A stretch of 64,000 nucleotides of DNA from an uncultured Bacteroidota bacterium (GTDB lineage: Bacteria > Bacteroidota > Bacteroidia > Flavobacteriales > Flavobacteriaceae): NCBI GenBank assembly GCA_913041125.1, contig CAJWHM010000006.1, positions 1 to 64,000 on the forward strand, in the 5' to 3' direction. A program made the position numbers and the translations under genes. Shown one piece after another: positions 26,738 through 37,024 of this stretch (position 1 is the first letter of the stretch; each line of letters opens with the position of its first letter). The notes below the pieces were generated by a model. The model saw only the letters and a program-made list of their open reading frames with translations. It did not search any database and was not told where the DNA came from.

Positions 26738-28189
26738 ATGTCTGTAAAAGAATTAAAATCCTTAAAGAACAATAATAAAGTGATTTTTGAAGGTAAAAAA
26801 TATAAACCTTTAAAAAATGCCTATATAGAAAGTTATGGATGTCAAATGAACTTTGCTGACAGTGAAGTAGTTGCTTCAATATTATCGAAGGAAGGTTACT
26901 CGATCTCAAAAAATATTGAAGATGCTAACTTAATTTTAATAAACACATGTTCCATCCGGGAAAAAGCTGAACAAACAGTAAGGAAACGCTTAGAATATTT
27001 TAAATCTAAAAAAAAATATCATTCTGATTTTACTGTAGGTGTTTTAGGCTGTATGGCTGAACGACTAAAACATAAATTTCTTGAAGAAGAAAAAATTGTA
27101 GATTTAGTTGTAGGCCCTGACTCTTACAAAGACATTCCAAATCTATTAGAAGAAGTAGCTAATAATAGAGAGGCAGTAAATGTTCTTTTGTCAAAAGATG
27201 AAACTTACGGAGACATTGCACCAATTAGATTAAATACAAATGGAGTGACGGCATTTGTATCAATTACAAGGGGTTGTGACAATATGTGTACTTTTTGTGT
27301 TGTGCCATTTACAAGGGGTAGAGAACGCAGTAGAGATCCAAAAAGTATTCTGAATGAAGTTTCTGACTTGGTATCAAAAGGATATAAAGAAATTACGCTT
27401 TTAGGACAAAATGTTGATAGTTATCTATGGTACGGTGGTGGTTTAAAAAAAGATTTTGATAAAGCTAATTCATTACAAAAAAAGACTGCGTTAAGATTTG
27501 AAAATCTCTTAAGTCTAGTAGCGAAAGAAAATCCTAAAATTAGGATCCGTTTTTCTACATCTAATCCACAAGATATGTCAATTGAGGTCCTAAAAGTAAT
27601 GGCAAAATTTGATAATATCTGTAAGTATATTCATCTTCCTGTTCAATCAGGAAGTAATGCGATATTAAAAAAAATGAATCGACAGCATACCCGAGAGGAA
27701 TATATTCAACTTATAAACTCAATTCGAGATATAGTACCAAATTGTGGAATTTCACATGATATGATTTCTGGATTTCCCACTGAAACCGAGAAAGATCACA
27801 AAGACACACTTGAATTGATGGACTATGTTAAATATGACTTTGGATTTATGTTCGCTTATTCAGAAAGACCGGGAACTTTAGCTGCAAGAAAAATAAAAGA
27901 CAATATCCCAGAAAAAGTAAAAAAAAGACGCCTCAGTGAAATTATCCTTAAACAACAGGAACATAGCTTATTCAGAACTAATGAATTTTTAGGCAAAACT
28001 GTATGTGTCTTAATTGAAAAAACTTCTAAACGGTCTCAAGATTTCTGGAGTGGAAGAACGACACAAAATACAGTAGTAGTTTTTCCCAAAGAAGAATTTA
28101 AACTTGGAGAATTTGTAGATGTTAAAATAAATAGCTGTACATCTGCAACCCTTCAAGGTAAGGCAGTAAGAATTTCAAATCATATTTAA
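26738..28189 (+). CDS. miaB: tRNA-2-methylthio-N6-dimethylallyladenosine synthase
   Basis: MiaB is a radical-SAM methylthiotransferase that modifies A37 of tRNAs. The N-terminal MTTase domain has cluster cysteines Cys35 (SYGCQMN), Cys71 (NTCSIRE) and Cys105 (GCMAER). The radical-SAM CxxxCxxC is Cys180, Cys184 and Cys187. A C-terminal TRAM domain (about 405-475) contains the WSGRT motif. Both iron-sulfur sites are complete. Length (483) is normal, with a short N-terminal extension common in Bacteroidota. It heads a run into the sigma-54 activator, lptE, a TPR-like gene and secG; the next gene starts one base after its stop codon. Confidence 0.97.
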   Translation: MSVKELKSLKNNNKVIFEGKKYKPLKNAYIESYGCQMNFADSEVVASILSKEGYSISKNIEDANLILINTCSIREKAEQTVRKRLEYFKSKKKYHSDFTVGVLGCMAERLKHKFLEEEKIVDLVVGPDSYKDIPNLLEEVANNREAVNVLLSKDETYGDIAPIRLNTNGVTAFVSITRGCDNMCTFCVVPFTRGRERSRDPKSILNEVSDLVSKGYKEITLLGQNVDSYLWYGGGLKKDFDKANSLQKKTALRFENLLSLVAKENPKIRIRFSTSNPQDMSIEVLKVMAKFDNICKYIHLPVQSGSNAILKKMNRQHTREEYIQLINSIRDIVPNCGISHDMISGFPTETEKDHKDTLELMDYVKYDFGFMFAYSERPGTLAARKIKDNIPEKVKKRRLSEIILKQQEHSLFRTNEFLGKTVCVLIEKTSKRSQDFWSGRTTQNTVVVFPKEEFKLGEFVDVKINSCTSATLQGKAVRISNHI

Positions 28190-28190
28190 T

Positions 28191-29459
28191 ATGGATTCAC
28201 TACAAACTGTAAAACAACGTTATGGTATTATAGGAAACAATTTGGGACTAAATCGTGCTCTTGAAAAATGTATTCGTGTCTCAAATACTGACATTAGTGT
28301 TTTGGTAATAGGAGAAAGTGGTGTAGGTAAAGAAAGTATTCCTAAAATTATTCACCAATATTCTCATAGAAAGCACAATAAATATATTGCGGTTAATTGC
28401 GGTGCAATACCAGAGGGGACTATCGACAGTGAACTTTTTGGTCATGAAAAAGGGGCTTTTACTGGAGCAAATCAAACTAGGGCAGGTTATTTTGAAGTTG
28501 CAGATGGAGGTACTATTTTTTTAGATGAAGTTGGTGAACTTCCATTACAAACTCAAGTTCGTTTACTAAGGGTACTTGAAAGTGGAGAATTTATTAAAGT
28601 AGGTTCATCTAAGGTTCAAAAAACTAATGTTAGAATTGTAGCGGCTACAAATGTGAATATATTAGATGCAATATCAAAAGAACGATTTAGAGAAGACTTA
28701 TATTACCGTTTGAGCACTGTAGAAATTGAGCTGCCCCCTTTAAGAGACAGAAAAGAGGATATTGTTCTATTGTTTAGAAAATTTGCTTCTGATTTTGCTC
28801 AAAAATATCACATGCCCCCTGTAAAACTAGATGAAGATGCAAAAGCAATACTCATGAATTACAGGTGGAGTGGTAATATTAGACAACTTCGCAATGTTGC
28901 GGAACAGATTTCTGTTCTAGAAAAAGAACGCGAAATCAACTCTTCTATAATTAGATCATATCTCCCTGATAGAAAACCTCAGCTTCCAGCATTAATTGAA
29001 AGGAAAGGACAAGACAGTGACTTTGGAACTGAACGAGAAATTCTATATAAAGTTCTTTTTGATATGAAAGGTGATCTCAATGATCTTAAAAAACTTACTC
29101 TAGATCTTATAAAGAATGGAAAAAATAGTGACTTTGATGAAAAGAATCAAGGCCTTATTGAAAAAATATATGGTGAAAAGTCCTCAATTGACAATAAAGA
29201 AAACTCCTTTAGTTCTGTTTCTCTTAAATCAGAAAGTTCAGAAATTAAAGATGTTAAACCATTAGTGGACAAATATTCGTATGCAGAAACTATTGAAGAA
29301 GAGGAACCTCTTTCACTTCATGAAAAAGAACTTGAAATGATTAAGCAAGCTTTGATTAGAAGTAAAGGAAAAAGAAAATTAGCAGCTGAAGAGCTTGGAA
29401 TATCTGAAAGAACACTTTATAGAAAAATTAAACAATTTGACATTAATGATTTGGAATAA
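28191..29459 (+). CDS. PspF-like sigma-54-dependent transcriptional activator
   Basis: This enhancer-binding protein of 422 residues begins almost directly with its AAA+ domain: Walker A GESGVGKE at 41-48, the sigma-54-contacting GAFTGA loop at 88-93, and Walker B IFLDEVGE near 109-116. There is no receiver, GAF or PAS domain before it, as in PspF. An acidic linker (about 255-370) leads to a C-terminal Fis-type helix-turn-helix (AAEELGISERTLYRKI, about 398-413). It is co-transcribed with miaB and lptE. Without a sensory domain, it may be controlled by a partner protein or by its own level. TGACA repeats before miaB and groES are candidate targets. Confidence 0.93.
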   Translation: MDSLQTVKQRYGIIGNNLGLNRALEKCIRVSNTDISVLVIGESGVGKESIPKIIHQYSHRKHNKYIAVNCGAIPEGTIDSELFGHEKGAFTGANQTRAGYFEVADGGTIFLDEVGELPLQTQVRLLRVLESGEFIKVGSSKVQKTNVRIVAATNVNILDAISKERFREDLYYRLSTVEIELPPLRDRKEDIVLLFRKFASDFAQKYHMPPVKLDEDAKAILMNYRWSGNIRQLRNVAEQISVLEKEREINSSIIRSYLPDRKPQLPALIERKGQDSDFGTEREILYKVLFDMKGDLNDLKKLTLDLIKNGKNSDFDEKNQGLIEKIYGEKSSIDNKENSFSSVSLKSESSEIKDVKPLVDKYSYAETIEEEEPLSLHEKELEMIKQALIRSKGKRKLAAEELGISERTLYRKIKQFDINDLE

Positions 29460-29970
29460 ATTTATATACACTATATCAATTCTTTTTTTTATTGGTCTAA
29501 AAAGCTGTGGTATTTATTCATTTACTGGTGCTTCTATACCTCCAGGAGTAACAACATTCCAAGTCAATTTTTTTGAAAATCAAGCAGGAAATCGACCAGG
29601 TTCAACAGTAGAACCAGGTTTAGATAATGATTTTACAAATGCATTACAAGACATAATTATGAATCAAACTAATTTGAATCTAGTTAGTATGGATGGGCAA
29701 TTAATATATGAGGGTGAAATTACAGAATATAGCGTTACTCCAATGACAGCTACATCACAGAATACTGCAGCTCAAAATCGCCTTAAAATGTCAGTAGCGC
29801 TTCGTTATTTTAATTCAAAAAATGAAGATGATGACCTTAAAAAAACTTATTCATTTTTTTATGATTTCCCAGCTGAACTTCAAGTTTATGATGTAATTGA
29901 CTCTGCTCATAAAGAAATTTTTGATCGCATTACTCAGGATATTTTTAATGATACCTTAGCAAAATGGTAA
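29446..29970 (+). CDS. lptE: LPS-assembly lipoprotein LptE
   Basis: LptE supports LptD in the outer-membrane LPS translocon. A longer frame exists, but the ATG at 29446 starts a lipoprotein signal whose cysteine is in LKSCGIYSF at residue 21, so I use it. It overlaps the upstream activator gene by 14 bases. The mature protein starts GIYSFTGASIPPGVTTFQV, then has an alpha/beta pattern with LVSMDGQLIYEGEITEYSVTP, characteristic of the Bacteroidota LptE family. Predicted length is about 174 residues, normal for the family. Confidence 0.9.
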   Translation: MIWNKFIYTISILFFIGLKSCGIYSFTGASIPPGVTTFQVNFFENQAGNRPGSTVEPGLDNDFTNALQDIIMNQTNLNLVSMDGQLIYEGEITEYSVTPMTATSQNTAAQNRLKMSVALRYFNSKNEDDDLKKTYSFFYDFPAELQVYDVIDSAHKEIFDRITQDIFNDTLAKW

Positions 29971-30662
29971 TTAATAGCTCGGATACTTTTTTTTCTATGA
30001 TTGATGATTTCGATCCAAATAATAAAGTTCTACTTGAAAACATTGGTGATGTTTTAATTCAGCACCCAAATTTTCAGTTATTAAGAGTTTTATATCTAAA
30101 ATCAATAAAATCTCAAAATTCCAAAGATTTTGATAAAGCTCTATCACATGCCTCAATCTCAACTTATGATAGAGAACTTCTATACAAGTTTCTAGACACA
30201 TATATTATCCCAAATAAAATTAAAGAAGAACAAATTCATGATAAGGTAAATAAAAATGTTAAAGAAAAGAGTATTGTCAAAAATGATTCTAGTGAAAATA
30301 ATAATACATCTAAATCAGAACTTAAAGAAATGGAATTTTACAAATGGTTTAGCTATATAGAAATTAATAAAACTTTACCTGATCCTAATAAGGTTGATAA
30401 AAAATTTGACCTTATTGATAATTTTTTAAATAACAAAAAAAGAATAGATCCTGACAGAAATTTCCGCAATACTGAAGATTTGAGTGAGAAAAGTCTTGTT
30501 TCACAAGACGAATTAATGACTGAAACTTTAGCAAAGGTGTTAATGAAACAAAAAAAATATAATAAAGCCTTGGAGGCATATCAAATTTTAGGCTTGAAAT
30601 ATCCAGAAAAAAATAGTTTCTTTGCAGACCAAATAAAAAAAATACAAAAACTAAAAGAATGA
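29964..30662 (+). CDS. TPR-like protein of unknown function between lptE and secG
   Basis: The 232-residue protein has no signal peptide and starts within the last codons of lptE (7-base overlap). The N-terminal part (30-75) is helical. The middle (about 85-170) is charged and low in complexity. The C-terminal segment (about 188-232) looks like a single tetratricopeptide unit, with ALEAYQILGLKYPEKNSFFA. Proteins of this pattern lie between lptE and secG in other Flavobacteriia. It may scaffold an envelope or export complex, but no function is established. Confidence 0.82.
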   Translation: MVINSSDTFFSMIDDFDPNNKVLLENIGDVLIQHPNFQLLRVLYLKSIKSQNSKDFDKALSHASISTYDRELLYKFLDTYIIPNKIKEEQIHDKVNKNVKEKSIVKNDSSENNNTSKSELKEMEFYKWFSYIEINKTLPDPNKVDKKFDLIDNFLNNKKRIDPDRNFRNTEDLSEKSLVSQDELMTETLAKVLMKQKKYNKALEAYQILGLKYPEKNSFFADQIKKIQKLKE

Positions 30663-30666
30663 TCTA

Positions 30667-31053
30667 ATGAGTACTTTTACAATTTTTATTGCCTTAATAA
30701 TTTTAGTATGCTTCCTTTTAGTTTTAGTCGTTATGGTTCAAAATCCAAAAGGAGGTGGACTCTCCTCTTCATTTGGAGGTGGTACACAGCAAGTTGGTGG
30801 CGTTCAAAAAACTTCTGATTTTTTAGACAAAAGTACTTGGATATTAGCAACGACACTTTTATTGCTAATATTGATTTCAAATGTTACTTTGTCTTCAAAT
30901 AATTCTGTTTCAGAATCAAAGCTGTTAGACGATACTGTAAATCAAGAAGTTATACCTGAAACAACTGATGATTTCATCCAAGAAATACCTGAAATTCCAA
31001 CAATAGAAAACATACCAACTACAACAAACGATAGTTCAAATCCAGAAAATTGA
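30667..31053 (+). CDS. secG: Preprotein translocase subunit SecG
   Basis: SecG is the small accessory subunit of the SecYEG translocon in the inner membrane. The 128-residue protein has two membrane helices (about 3-23 and 58-76) around the conserved loop QNPKGGGLSSSFGGG with the following TQQVGG. The C-terminal 45 residues are an acidic, Thr/Pro/Glu-rich extension that is typical of Bacteroidota SecG and absent from E. coli SecG. It starts 4 bases after the TPR-like gene and lies just upstream of the groESL promoter region. Confidence 0.95.
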   Translation: MSTFTIFIALIILVCFLLVLVVMVQNPKGGGLSSSFGGGTQQVGGVQKTSDFLDKSTWILATTLLLLILISNVTLSSNNSVSESKLLDDTVNQEVIPETTDDFIQEIPEIPTIENIPTTTNDSSNPEN

Positions 31054-31057
31054 TTTT

Positions 31058-31091
31058 TGTCAAAAAACTGACATGCTGACATCTTTTGACA
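31058..31091. promoter_or_regulatory. TGACA/TGTCA repeat cluster upstream of groES
   Basis: Four half-sites lie within 34 bases: TGTCA at 31058-31062 and TGACA at 31069-31073, 31077-31081 and 31087-31091. The first pair forms TGTCA-N6-TGACA, which also fits the TGT-N10-ACA spacing of NifA-type enhancer sites. The outer pair extends to TGTCAAAA/TTTTGACA. The cluster is directly upstream of a sigma-54-like promoter, so it is a candidate enhancer for the nearby activator. Confidence 0.5.
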
Positions 31092-31103
31092 GCTAATAAA
31101 TAT

Positions 31104-31118
31104 TGGCACAATTTCTGA
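31104..31118 (+). promoter_or_regulatory. Sigma-54-like -24/-12 promoter of groESL
   Basis: TGGCAC at 31104-31109 matches the -24 half of the sigma-54 consensus exactly. The -12 half reads CTGA at 31115-31118, keeping the G exactly 12 bases after the first G of GG but with A in place of C. The predicted start would be near 31130, 19 bases before the groES ATG. No CIRCE operator is present. Confidence 0.5.
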
Positions 31119-31148
31119 AAAAGTAAAATAAATTAAATCAATAGTAAA

Positions 31149-33069
<1,921 letters not shown>

Positions 33070-33091
33070 TATATTCAAGCATTGCATAAAT

Positions 33092-33120
33092 AAAAAAAGC
33101 TCCAAAATGGAGCTTTTTTT
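33092..33120. terminator. Bidirectional intrinsic terminator between groEL and the metal operon
   Basis: A GCTCCA/TGGAGC stem (33099-33104 and 33108-33113) with a 3-base loop is flanked by seven A residues on the left and seven T residues on the right. It therefore works in both directions and touches the stop codon of the convergent HMA-domain gene. Confidence 0.88.
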
Positions 33121-33457
33121 ATTCTATTTTTCTTTCATAAAGACAACACATAGGAAGTTCATTGTAAACTTCATCTGAGGCTTTAACTAAAGGTGTGTCA
33201 TGTCCAACATTTGCAATGGCTTTTTGTATATTGAGTAAAGGTGCTTTATTAGTGTTATGAGTTACTGTGATAATATTTGACGGAATATCCCAAATAACCA
33301 TTTTTACCCCTTTCACTGACAAAGCTGCTTTTTCTATTCTTTTTTTACACATTTCGCAATTCCCATTTACTTCAAAATTAGATTTTACATTTTTTTCACT
33401 TTGAGCACTTAGATATAGTGGTGCAATTAGTAGACAAATAATTATTAGTTTTTTCAT
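33119..33457 (-). CDS. Exported heavy-metal-associated (HMA) domain protein
   Basis: The 112-residue protein has a signal peptide (about 1-19, ending YLSAQ) and an HMA ferredoxin-like domain whose metal site is CEMC at Cys34 and Cys37. A second Cys pair, in MCCLYER near residues 104-105, lies at the C-terminus. It is likely a periplasmic carrier for copper or a similar soft metal. It is the last gene of a minus-strand set with a TonB receptor, an HYC_CC_PP protein and a membrane HMA protein. Confidence 0.87.
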   Translation of the reverse strand: MKKLIIICLLIAPLYLSAQSEKNVKSNFEVNGNCEMCKKRIEKAALSVKGVKMVIWDIPSNIITVTHNTNKAPLLNIQKAIANVGHDTPLVKASDEVYNELPMCCLYERKIE

Positions 33458-33475
33458 GTTTTTTTTTAAAAATAG

Positions 33476-35704
33476 TTATAAATTCCAACGTAGACCAAAA
33501 TAAATCATTCTACCAAAAATTGGTGCATAAACTTGAGCAGAGTCAAAATTAATTCCATATGGATCATCAATTCCTATTATTGGATTTAATTGTTTATAAT
33601 TACCCATATTTTCTACACCACCATAGATTTCTAATTTATCTGTAAAAGCTCTTGTTAATTGAGTATTCCAAAGACCATATGCTGGAGCATAACTGCCTTC
33701 TAAATCCCTTATAGTACTAACTAAGCGTTGTTTACCTAAAGCGTGAAATGTAAGATCCCATCGCCATTGTGCTTGATTATTATTTCGCCTTGACTCCCAA
33801 CCAAGATTTGCAAAAAATCTATTCTGTGCTTGCAGTGGTCTTTGCAAAAATCCTGAATTATATGAAGTTTTTACATCATAATTTTTATAAGCAAATCTCA
33901 AATTCAGAAATTCTGATGGGTTATAATCAAGAGATAGCTGAAGGCTATTAGCTCTGCTCGGACCATTTAAATTATAGAAAGAAATTTGTCCTTCTGTTTC
34001 CCAATCTATAACAACTTGATCAATAAAATTAGTTACGTAATAATCAATTGTTAAGTCACCGCTTTTATCAAAAACATTGAAAATTTGTCTAATACTTAAT
34101 CCATAATTCCACGCTTTTTCGGGATTTAATCCGTAAATAGACCCCCCATTATCTAAAATGTTAATTTGTCGATTTGTTCCAAAAAGTGATTGATTTTCAG
34201 CAAATATATTTGCTGCTTTACGGCCAGATCCTGCAGAAAGACGAAATATCGTGTTCTCCTTAGGTACATATCTAAAATGTAACCTTGGAGTAATGAAGGT
34301 GCCTAAACGATTATGAGAATCAAGTCTTATCCCAGTAACTAAATTAAAATTTTCCAGACTATCATATGTATATTCAAAAAAACTTCCAACTGACCGATCG
34401 CTTCTGTTAAAATAAAAACTGTCTACCGTTTCTAAATATCTATCATAAGAAAAATTTATCCCTATTTTAAATTTATTTTTTGTGTTTCCAATTATAGAAT
34501 TATATAATAAACTTGAATAAAAACTTTGCTGATTAATATTATATATTCTAAACCCATAGTACGCTTCTTGGTCGTGATTACTAAAAGCTGATTGAAAACC
34601 AAAACTCTTATATGATAATTCAGGAAATACATACCCTATTTTTAGAGAAGTGTCTATTCTATTTGTATCTATTTGGCTCCCCCAAAAGGTATCATTATTT
34701 CTATCTTCTTCAGGGTTAAATCCTAAAGAGCCTAAAGTTTTTTCATCTTGCATTAGACGAAAACTGCCAAACCCAACCCATCCTTTATTAGCATTTGTAT
34801 ATTGCCAGCGATTCAAAATATTTACCTGTTTAGCTAAGGGTGCATCCAAAAATGAGTCTCCATTACCATCCATTTCTTTTGTTCTTTGATTACCATGTAT
34901 AAAAAGACCGCTGCTCCATTTATCACTAATTTTCCAATTTCCCTGGATATTAGTTTCCTGGCGCCCCATATTTGATGTAAAAAGGTTAAAAAATAATGGT
35001 ATATCTGAAAAGGGCTTTTTAATTTCAGTGTTTATTTGTCCTGCTATACTTTCATATCCATTAACTACACTACCAGTCCCTTTTGTAATCTGAATACTTT
35101 CGATCCAAGTACCGGGTGTGAAAGATAAACCATAAGCTTGTGAAGCACCTCTAACCATTGGTATATTTTCTTCACTTATAAGCAAATAAGGGCTTGTTAG
35201 TCCTAACATTCTAATTTGCTTAGTCCCCGTTAATGCATCAGAAAAATTAACGTCTATAGATGGGTTAGTTTCAAAACTTTCTGAAAGGTTACAACAAGCT
35301 GCTTTTAATAATTCCTCACTATTTACATTAATTATATTTTGAGCCTCTAAGTATGATTTTTGTATAGCTTTTCTTCTTTGTGTTACTGTAACTTCATCTA
35401 AAGATTCAAAATCACTCTCTTTTAAAAATCTGACTACCAATTTATTTTCCTTTAAACTTAAAGTGTCTGACTTATATCCAATATAACTTAGTATCAGTTT
35501 TTCTTCCGAGCCTAGAAAAGGTATAGAGAATTTTCCCTCCTCATCAGTAATTGTACCAATTTCAGTATTTAACCAAAATACGTTAGCTCCAATTAAAGGA
35601 ATTGTTTCACTACCGTCTTTAGTGAGAACTCTTCCTTTGAGATCGTTTTGTGAATATAGTTTGAAACCCAAAAGGGTAACTATTATAATTAAATATTTTT
35701 TCAT
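33476..35704 (-). CDS. TonB-dependent receptor, heavy-metal associated
   Basis: The 742-residue outer-membrane receptor has a signal peptide (about 1-18), a carboxypeptidase-regulatory-like domain (about 22-105), a plug (about 115-225) and a beta-barrel that ends in an aromatic strand (YFGLRWNL). The plug begins with an unusual AACCNLSESFETNP stretch near residues 134-147; a vicinal cysteine pair here is a family trait in metal-linked Bacteroidota receptors, as I recall. The neighbours are HMA proteins, so copper or another soft metal, perhaps complexed, is the likely ligand. This is inferred from context. Confidence 0.88.
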   Translation of the reverse strand: MKKYLIIIVTLLGFKLYSQNDLKGRVLTKDGSETIPLIGANVFWLNTEIGTITDEEGKFSIPFLGSEEKLILSYIGYKSDTLSLKENKLVVRFLKESDFESLDEVTVTQRRKAIQKSYLEAQNIINVNSEELLKAACCNLSESFETNPSIDVNFSDALTGTKQIRMLGLTSPYLLISEENIPMVRGASQAYGLSFTPGTWIESIQITKGTGSVVNGYESIAGQINTEIKKPFSDIPLFFNLFTSNMGRQETNIQGNWKISDKWSSGLFIHGNQRTKEMDGNGDSFLDAPLAKQVNILNRWQYTNANKGWVGFGSFRLMQDEKTLGSLGFNPEEDRNNDTFWGSQIDTNRIDTSLKIGYVFPELSYKSFGFQSAFSNHDQEAYYGFRIYNINQQSFYSSLLYNSIIGNTKNKFKIGINFSYDRYLETVDSFYFNRSDRSVGSFFEYTYDSLENFNLVTGIRLDSHNRLGTFITPRLHFRYVPKENTIFRLSAGSGRKAANIFAENQSLFGTNRQINILDNGGSIYGLNPEKAWNYGLSIRQIFNVFDKSGDLTIDYYVTNFIDQVVIDWETEGQISFYNLNGPSRANSLQLSLDYNPSEFLNLRFAYKNYDVKTSYNSGFLQRPLQAQNRFFANLGWESRRNNNQAQWRWDLTFHALGKQRLVSTIRDLEGSYAPAYGLWNTQLTRAFTDKLEIYGGVENMGNYKQLNPIIGIDDPYGINFDSAQVYAPIFGRMIYFGLRWNL

Positions 35705-35752
35705 TAGTGTTTTTTTATGTTAAATAATCTACTTTGTAAGGAGTAGATAGAT

Positions 35753-36172
35753 TTAGTCATAAAAAATAAGTGACTGATAATGCAGAAATAATTGTTTTGA
35801 TAAGATAGGTGGTGGACTCCATTTCTGAGAATTTTCGATAACAAAAAAAACTTGTGATTGGAGTTCAAAAGGCTTTAGAGGAACAAAACTATTTGGAGTC
35901 AGAAAATTTGTCCAATCTTTCACTTGAACTTTTGTGGGATATTGACCCTGATACACTAATGTGTTATCTTCACAACAAGGTTTTTTAGATAATTCCTTTT
36001 TTGACGGAACTTCATTTTCTTTTTTGGTTTCCATCCCACAATTTTTAGGGTTAAATGCAAAAGAAACTTTCGATATTTGCCCCCCACAATAATGAATATT
36101 TAAAGCATATCCAAAGTTGGATCCAAATATTAGAATCGCTAGTGATAAACTTATTAACCTTCTCATTTTCAT
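35753..36172 (-). CDS. HYC_CC_PP family protein
   Basis: The 139-residue exported protein carries the three marks that name the family: HYCGG at about residues 28-32, KPCCED near 65-70, and a proline cluster (SPPPIL) near 118-123. The N-terminus is a signal peptide (about 1-24). The conserved cysteines and histidine suggest metal binding. It lies upstream of the TonB receptor and downstream of the HMA-MauE gene in one minus-strand run. The biochemical role is unknown. Confidence 0.85.
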   Translation of the reverse strand: MKMRRLISLSLAILIFGSNFGYALNIHYCGGQISKVSFAFNPKNCGMETKKENEVPSKKELSKKPCCEDNTLVYQGQYPTKVQVKDWTNFLTPNSFVPLKPFELQSQVFFVIENSQKWSPPPILSKQLFLHYQSLIFYD

Positions 36173-36191
36173 AGCGTAAAGGTACTAAATT

Positions 36192-36905
36192 TTATAAAAT
36201 ATAGTCTAATAAAAGTAAGCTAGACATTATAAGCATAATACCATTTTCAATTAAAGTAGCCTCTGTCATTGGTAATTTTATTGCGGTTCCTAAACAAGCG
36301 CATTCAATTTGAGATTTTTGAAACAAAGTCTTTGTTACACCAAAAGTAGTCATAGATAGAATTAAAATGGTTAAGATTGTTGAAATGAGAATTTGATATT
36401 CAAGCAAATAAGAAATCCCCAACCCTGTTTCAAGAAAAGGATAAAATTCAGCATAAAAAGGTACAATTTTAGCAATGGGATCATATCTTTTAAAAGAGTA
36501 AGGAAATCCCTTATAATCTAAAAATTTAAAGAAACTAAACACAATAAAAAAAAGCCCCATAAAAATTTGCATTCCCCTTTTTGGAGTTAATTCAAAATAG
36601 TAGGCACAGGAAAATGTAACAGTTATAATATAAATGAAGATTAAAATTAGTGGTTGTAATTGTTTTAGTTTGGAATTATTATTTTTTATATCCTTATAAT
36701 TATTTTCTGTTTTAACGGAATATTTAGAACCTAGAATATTAGACAATTTATTTTCAGAAATAGTTTTTTTAGAATTTATAGTTGCTATACCTCTTTCTAA
36801 TGAAACCTCAGCATTAATTACATTTTCAAGGGATTCAATTTTTTGTTTCACAAAATTTTGACATCCCATACAAGTCATTCCAGTAATAATAAAACTCTTA
36901 TTCAC
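36192..36905 (-). CDS. HMA domain fused to a MauE/DoxX-like membrane domain
   Basis: The first 70 residues are a heavy-metal-associated domain with GMTCMGC (Cys12 and Cys15). Four membrane helices follow (about 84-103, 112-130, 160-185 and 215-235), resembling the MauE/DoxX redox-associated family, with a CACLG motif at Cys202-Cys204 facing one side of the membrane. The fusion suggests metal capture coupled to thiol redox chemistry at the inner membrane. It is the first gene of the metal operon. Function is inferred from domains only. Confidence 0.85.
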   Translation of the reverse strand: MNKSFIITGMTCMGCQNFVKQKIESLENVINAEVSLERGIATINSKKTISENKLSNILGSKYSVKTENNYKDIKNNNSKLKQLQPLILIFIYIITVTFSCAYYFELTPKRGMQIFMGLFFIVFSFFKFLDYKGFPYSFKRYDPIAKIVPFYAEFYPFLETGLGISYLLEYQILISTILTILILSMTTFGVTKTLFQKSQIECACLGTAIKLPMTEATLIENGIMLIMSSLLLLDYIL

Positions 36906-37010
36906 GATCTTTATTATAGGATAAAATTATAACTATCTTATCAAAAAATAAATAGATATTCTGAGATTTAAAAGTACTTTAAAAATTAAGTTTTAAAGTG
37001 CTAGATTATG

Positions 37011-37018
37011 TATTTTTG
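37011..37018 (+). promoter_or_regulatory. Bacteroidota-type -7 promoter element (GAF gene)
   Basis: TATTTTTG matches TAnnTTTG and lies only 6 bases upstream of the ATG at 37025. If used, the transcript would be leaderless or nearly so. Confidence 0.3.
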
Positions 37019-37024
37019 TTTCAT

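Noticed and set aside
31054-31148. CIRCE-type HrcA operator before groES
   Set aside because: No TTAGCACTC-N9-GAGTGCTAA-like sequence is present in this intergenic stretch; only the TGACA repeats and the sigma-54-like motif are seen.
36906-36990. GATAA/TTATC-like inverted repeat before the metal operon as a Fur-type box
   Set aside because: The match is partial and the DNA is extremely AT-rich, so chance similarity is likely.
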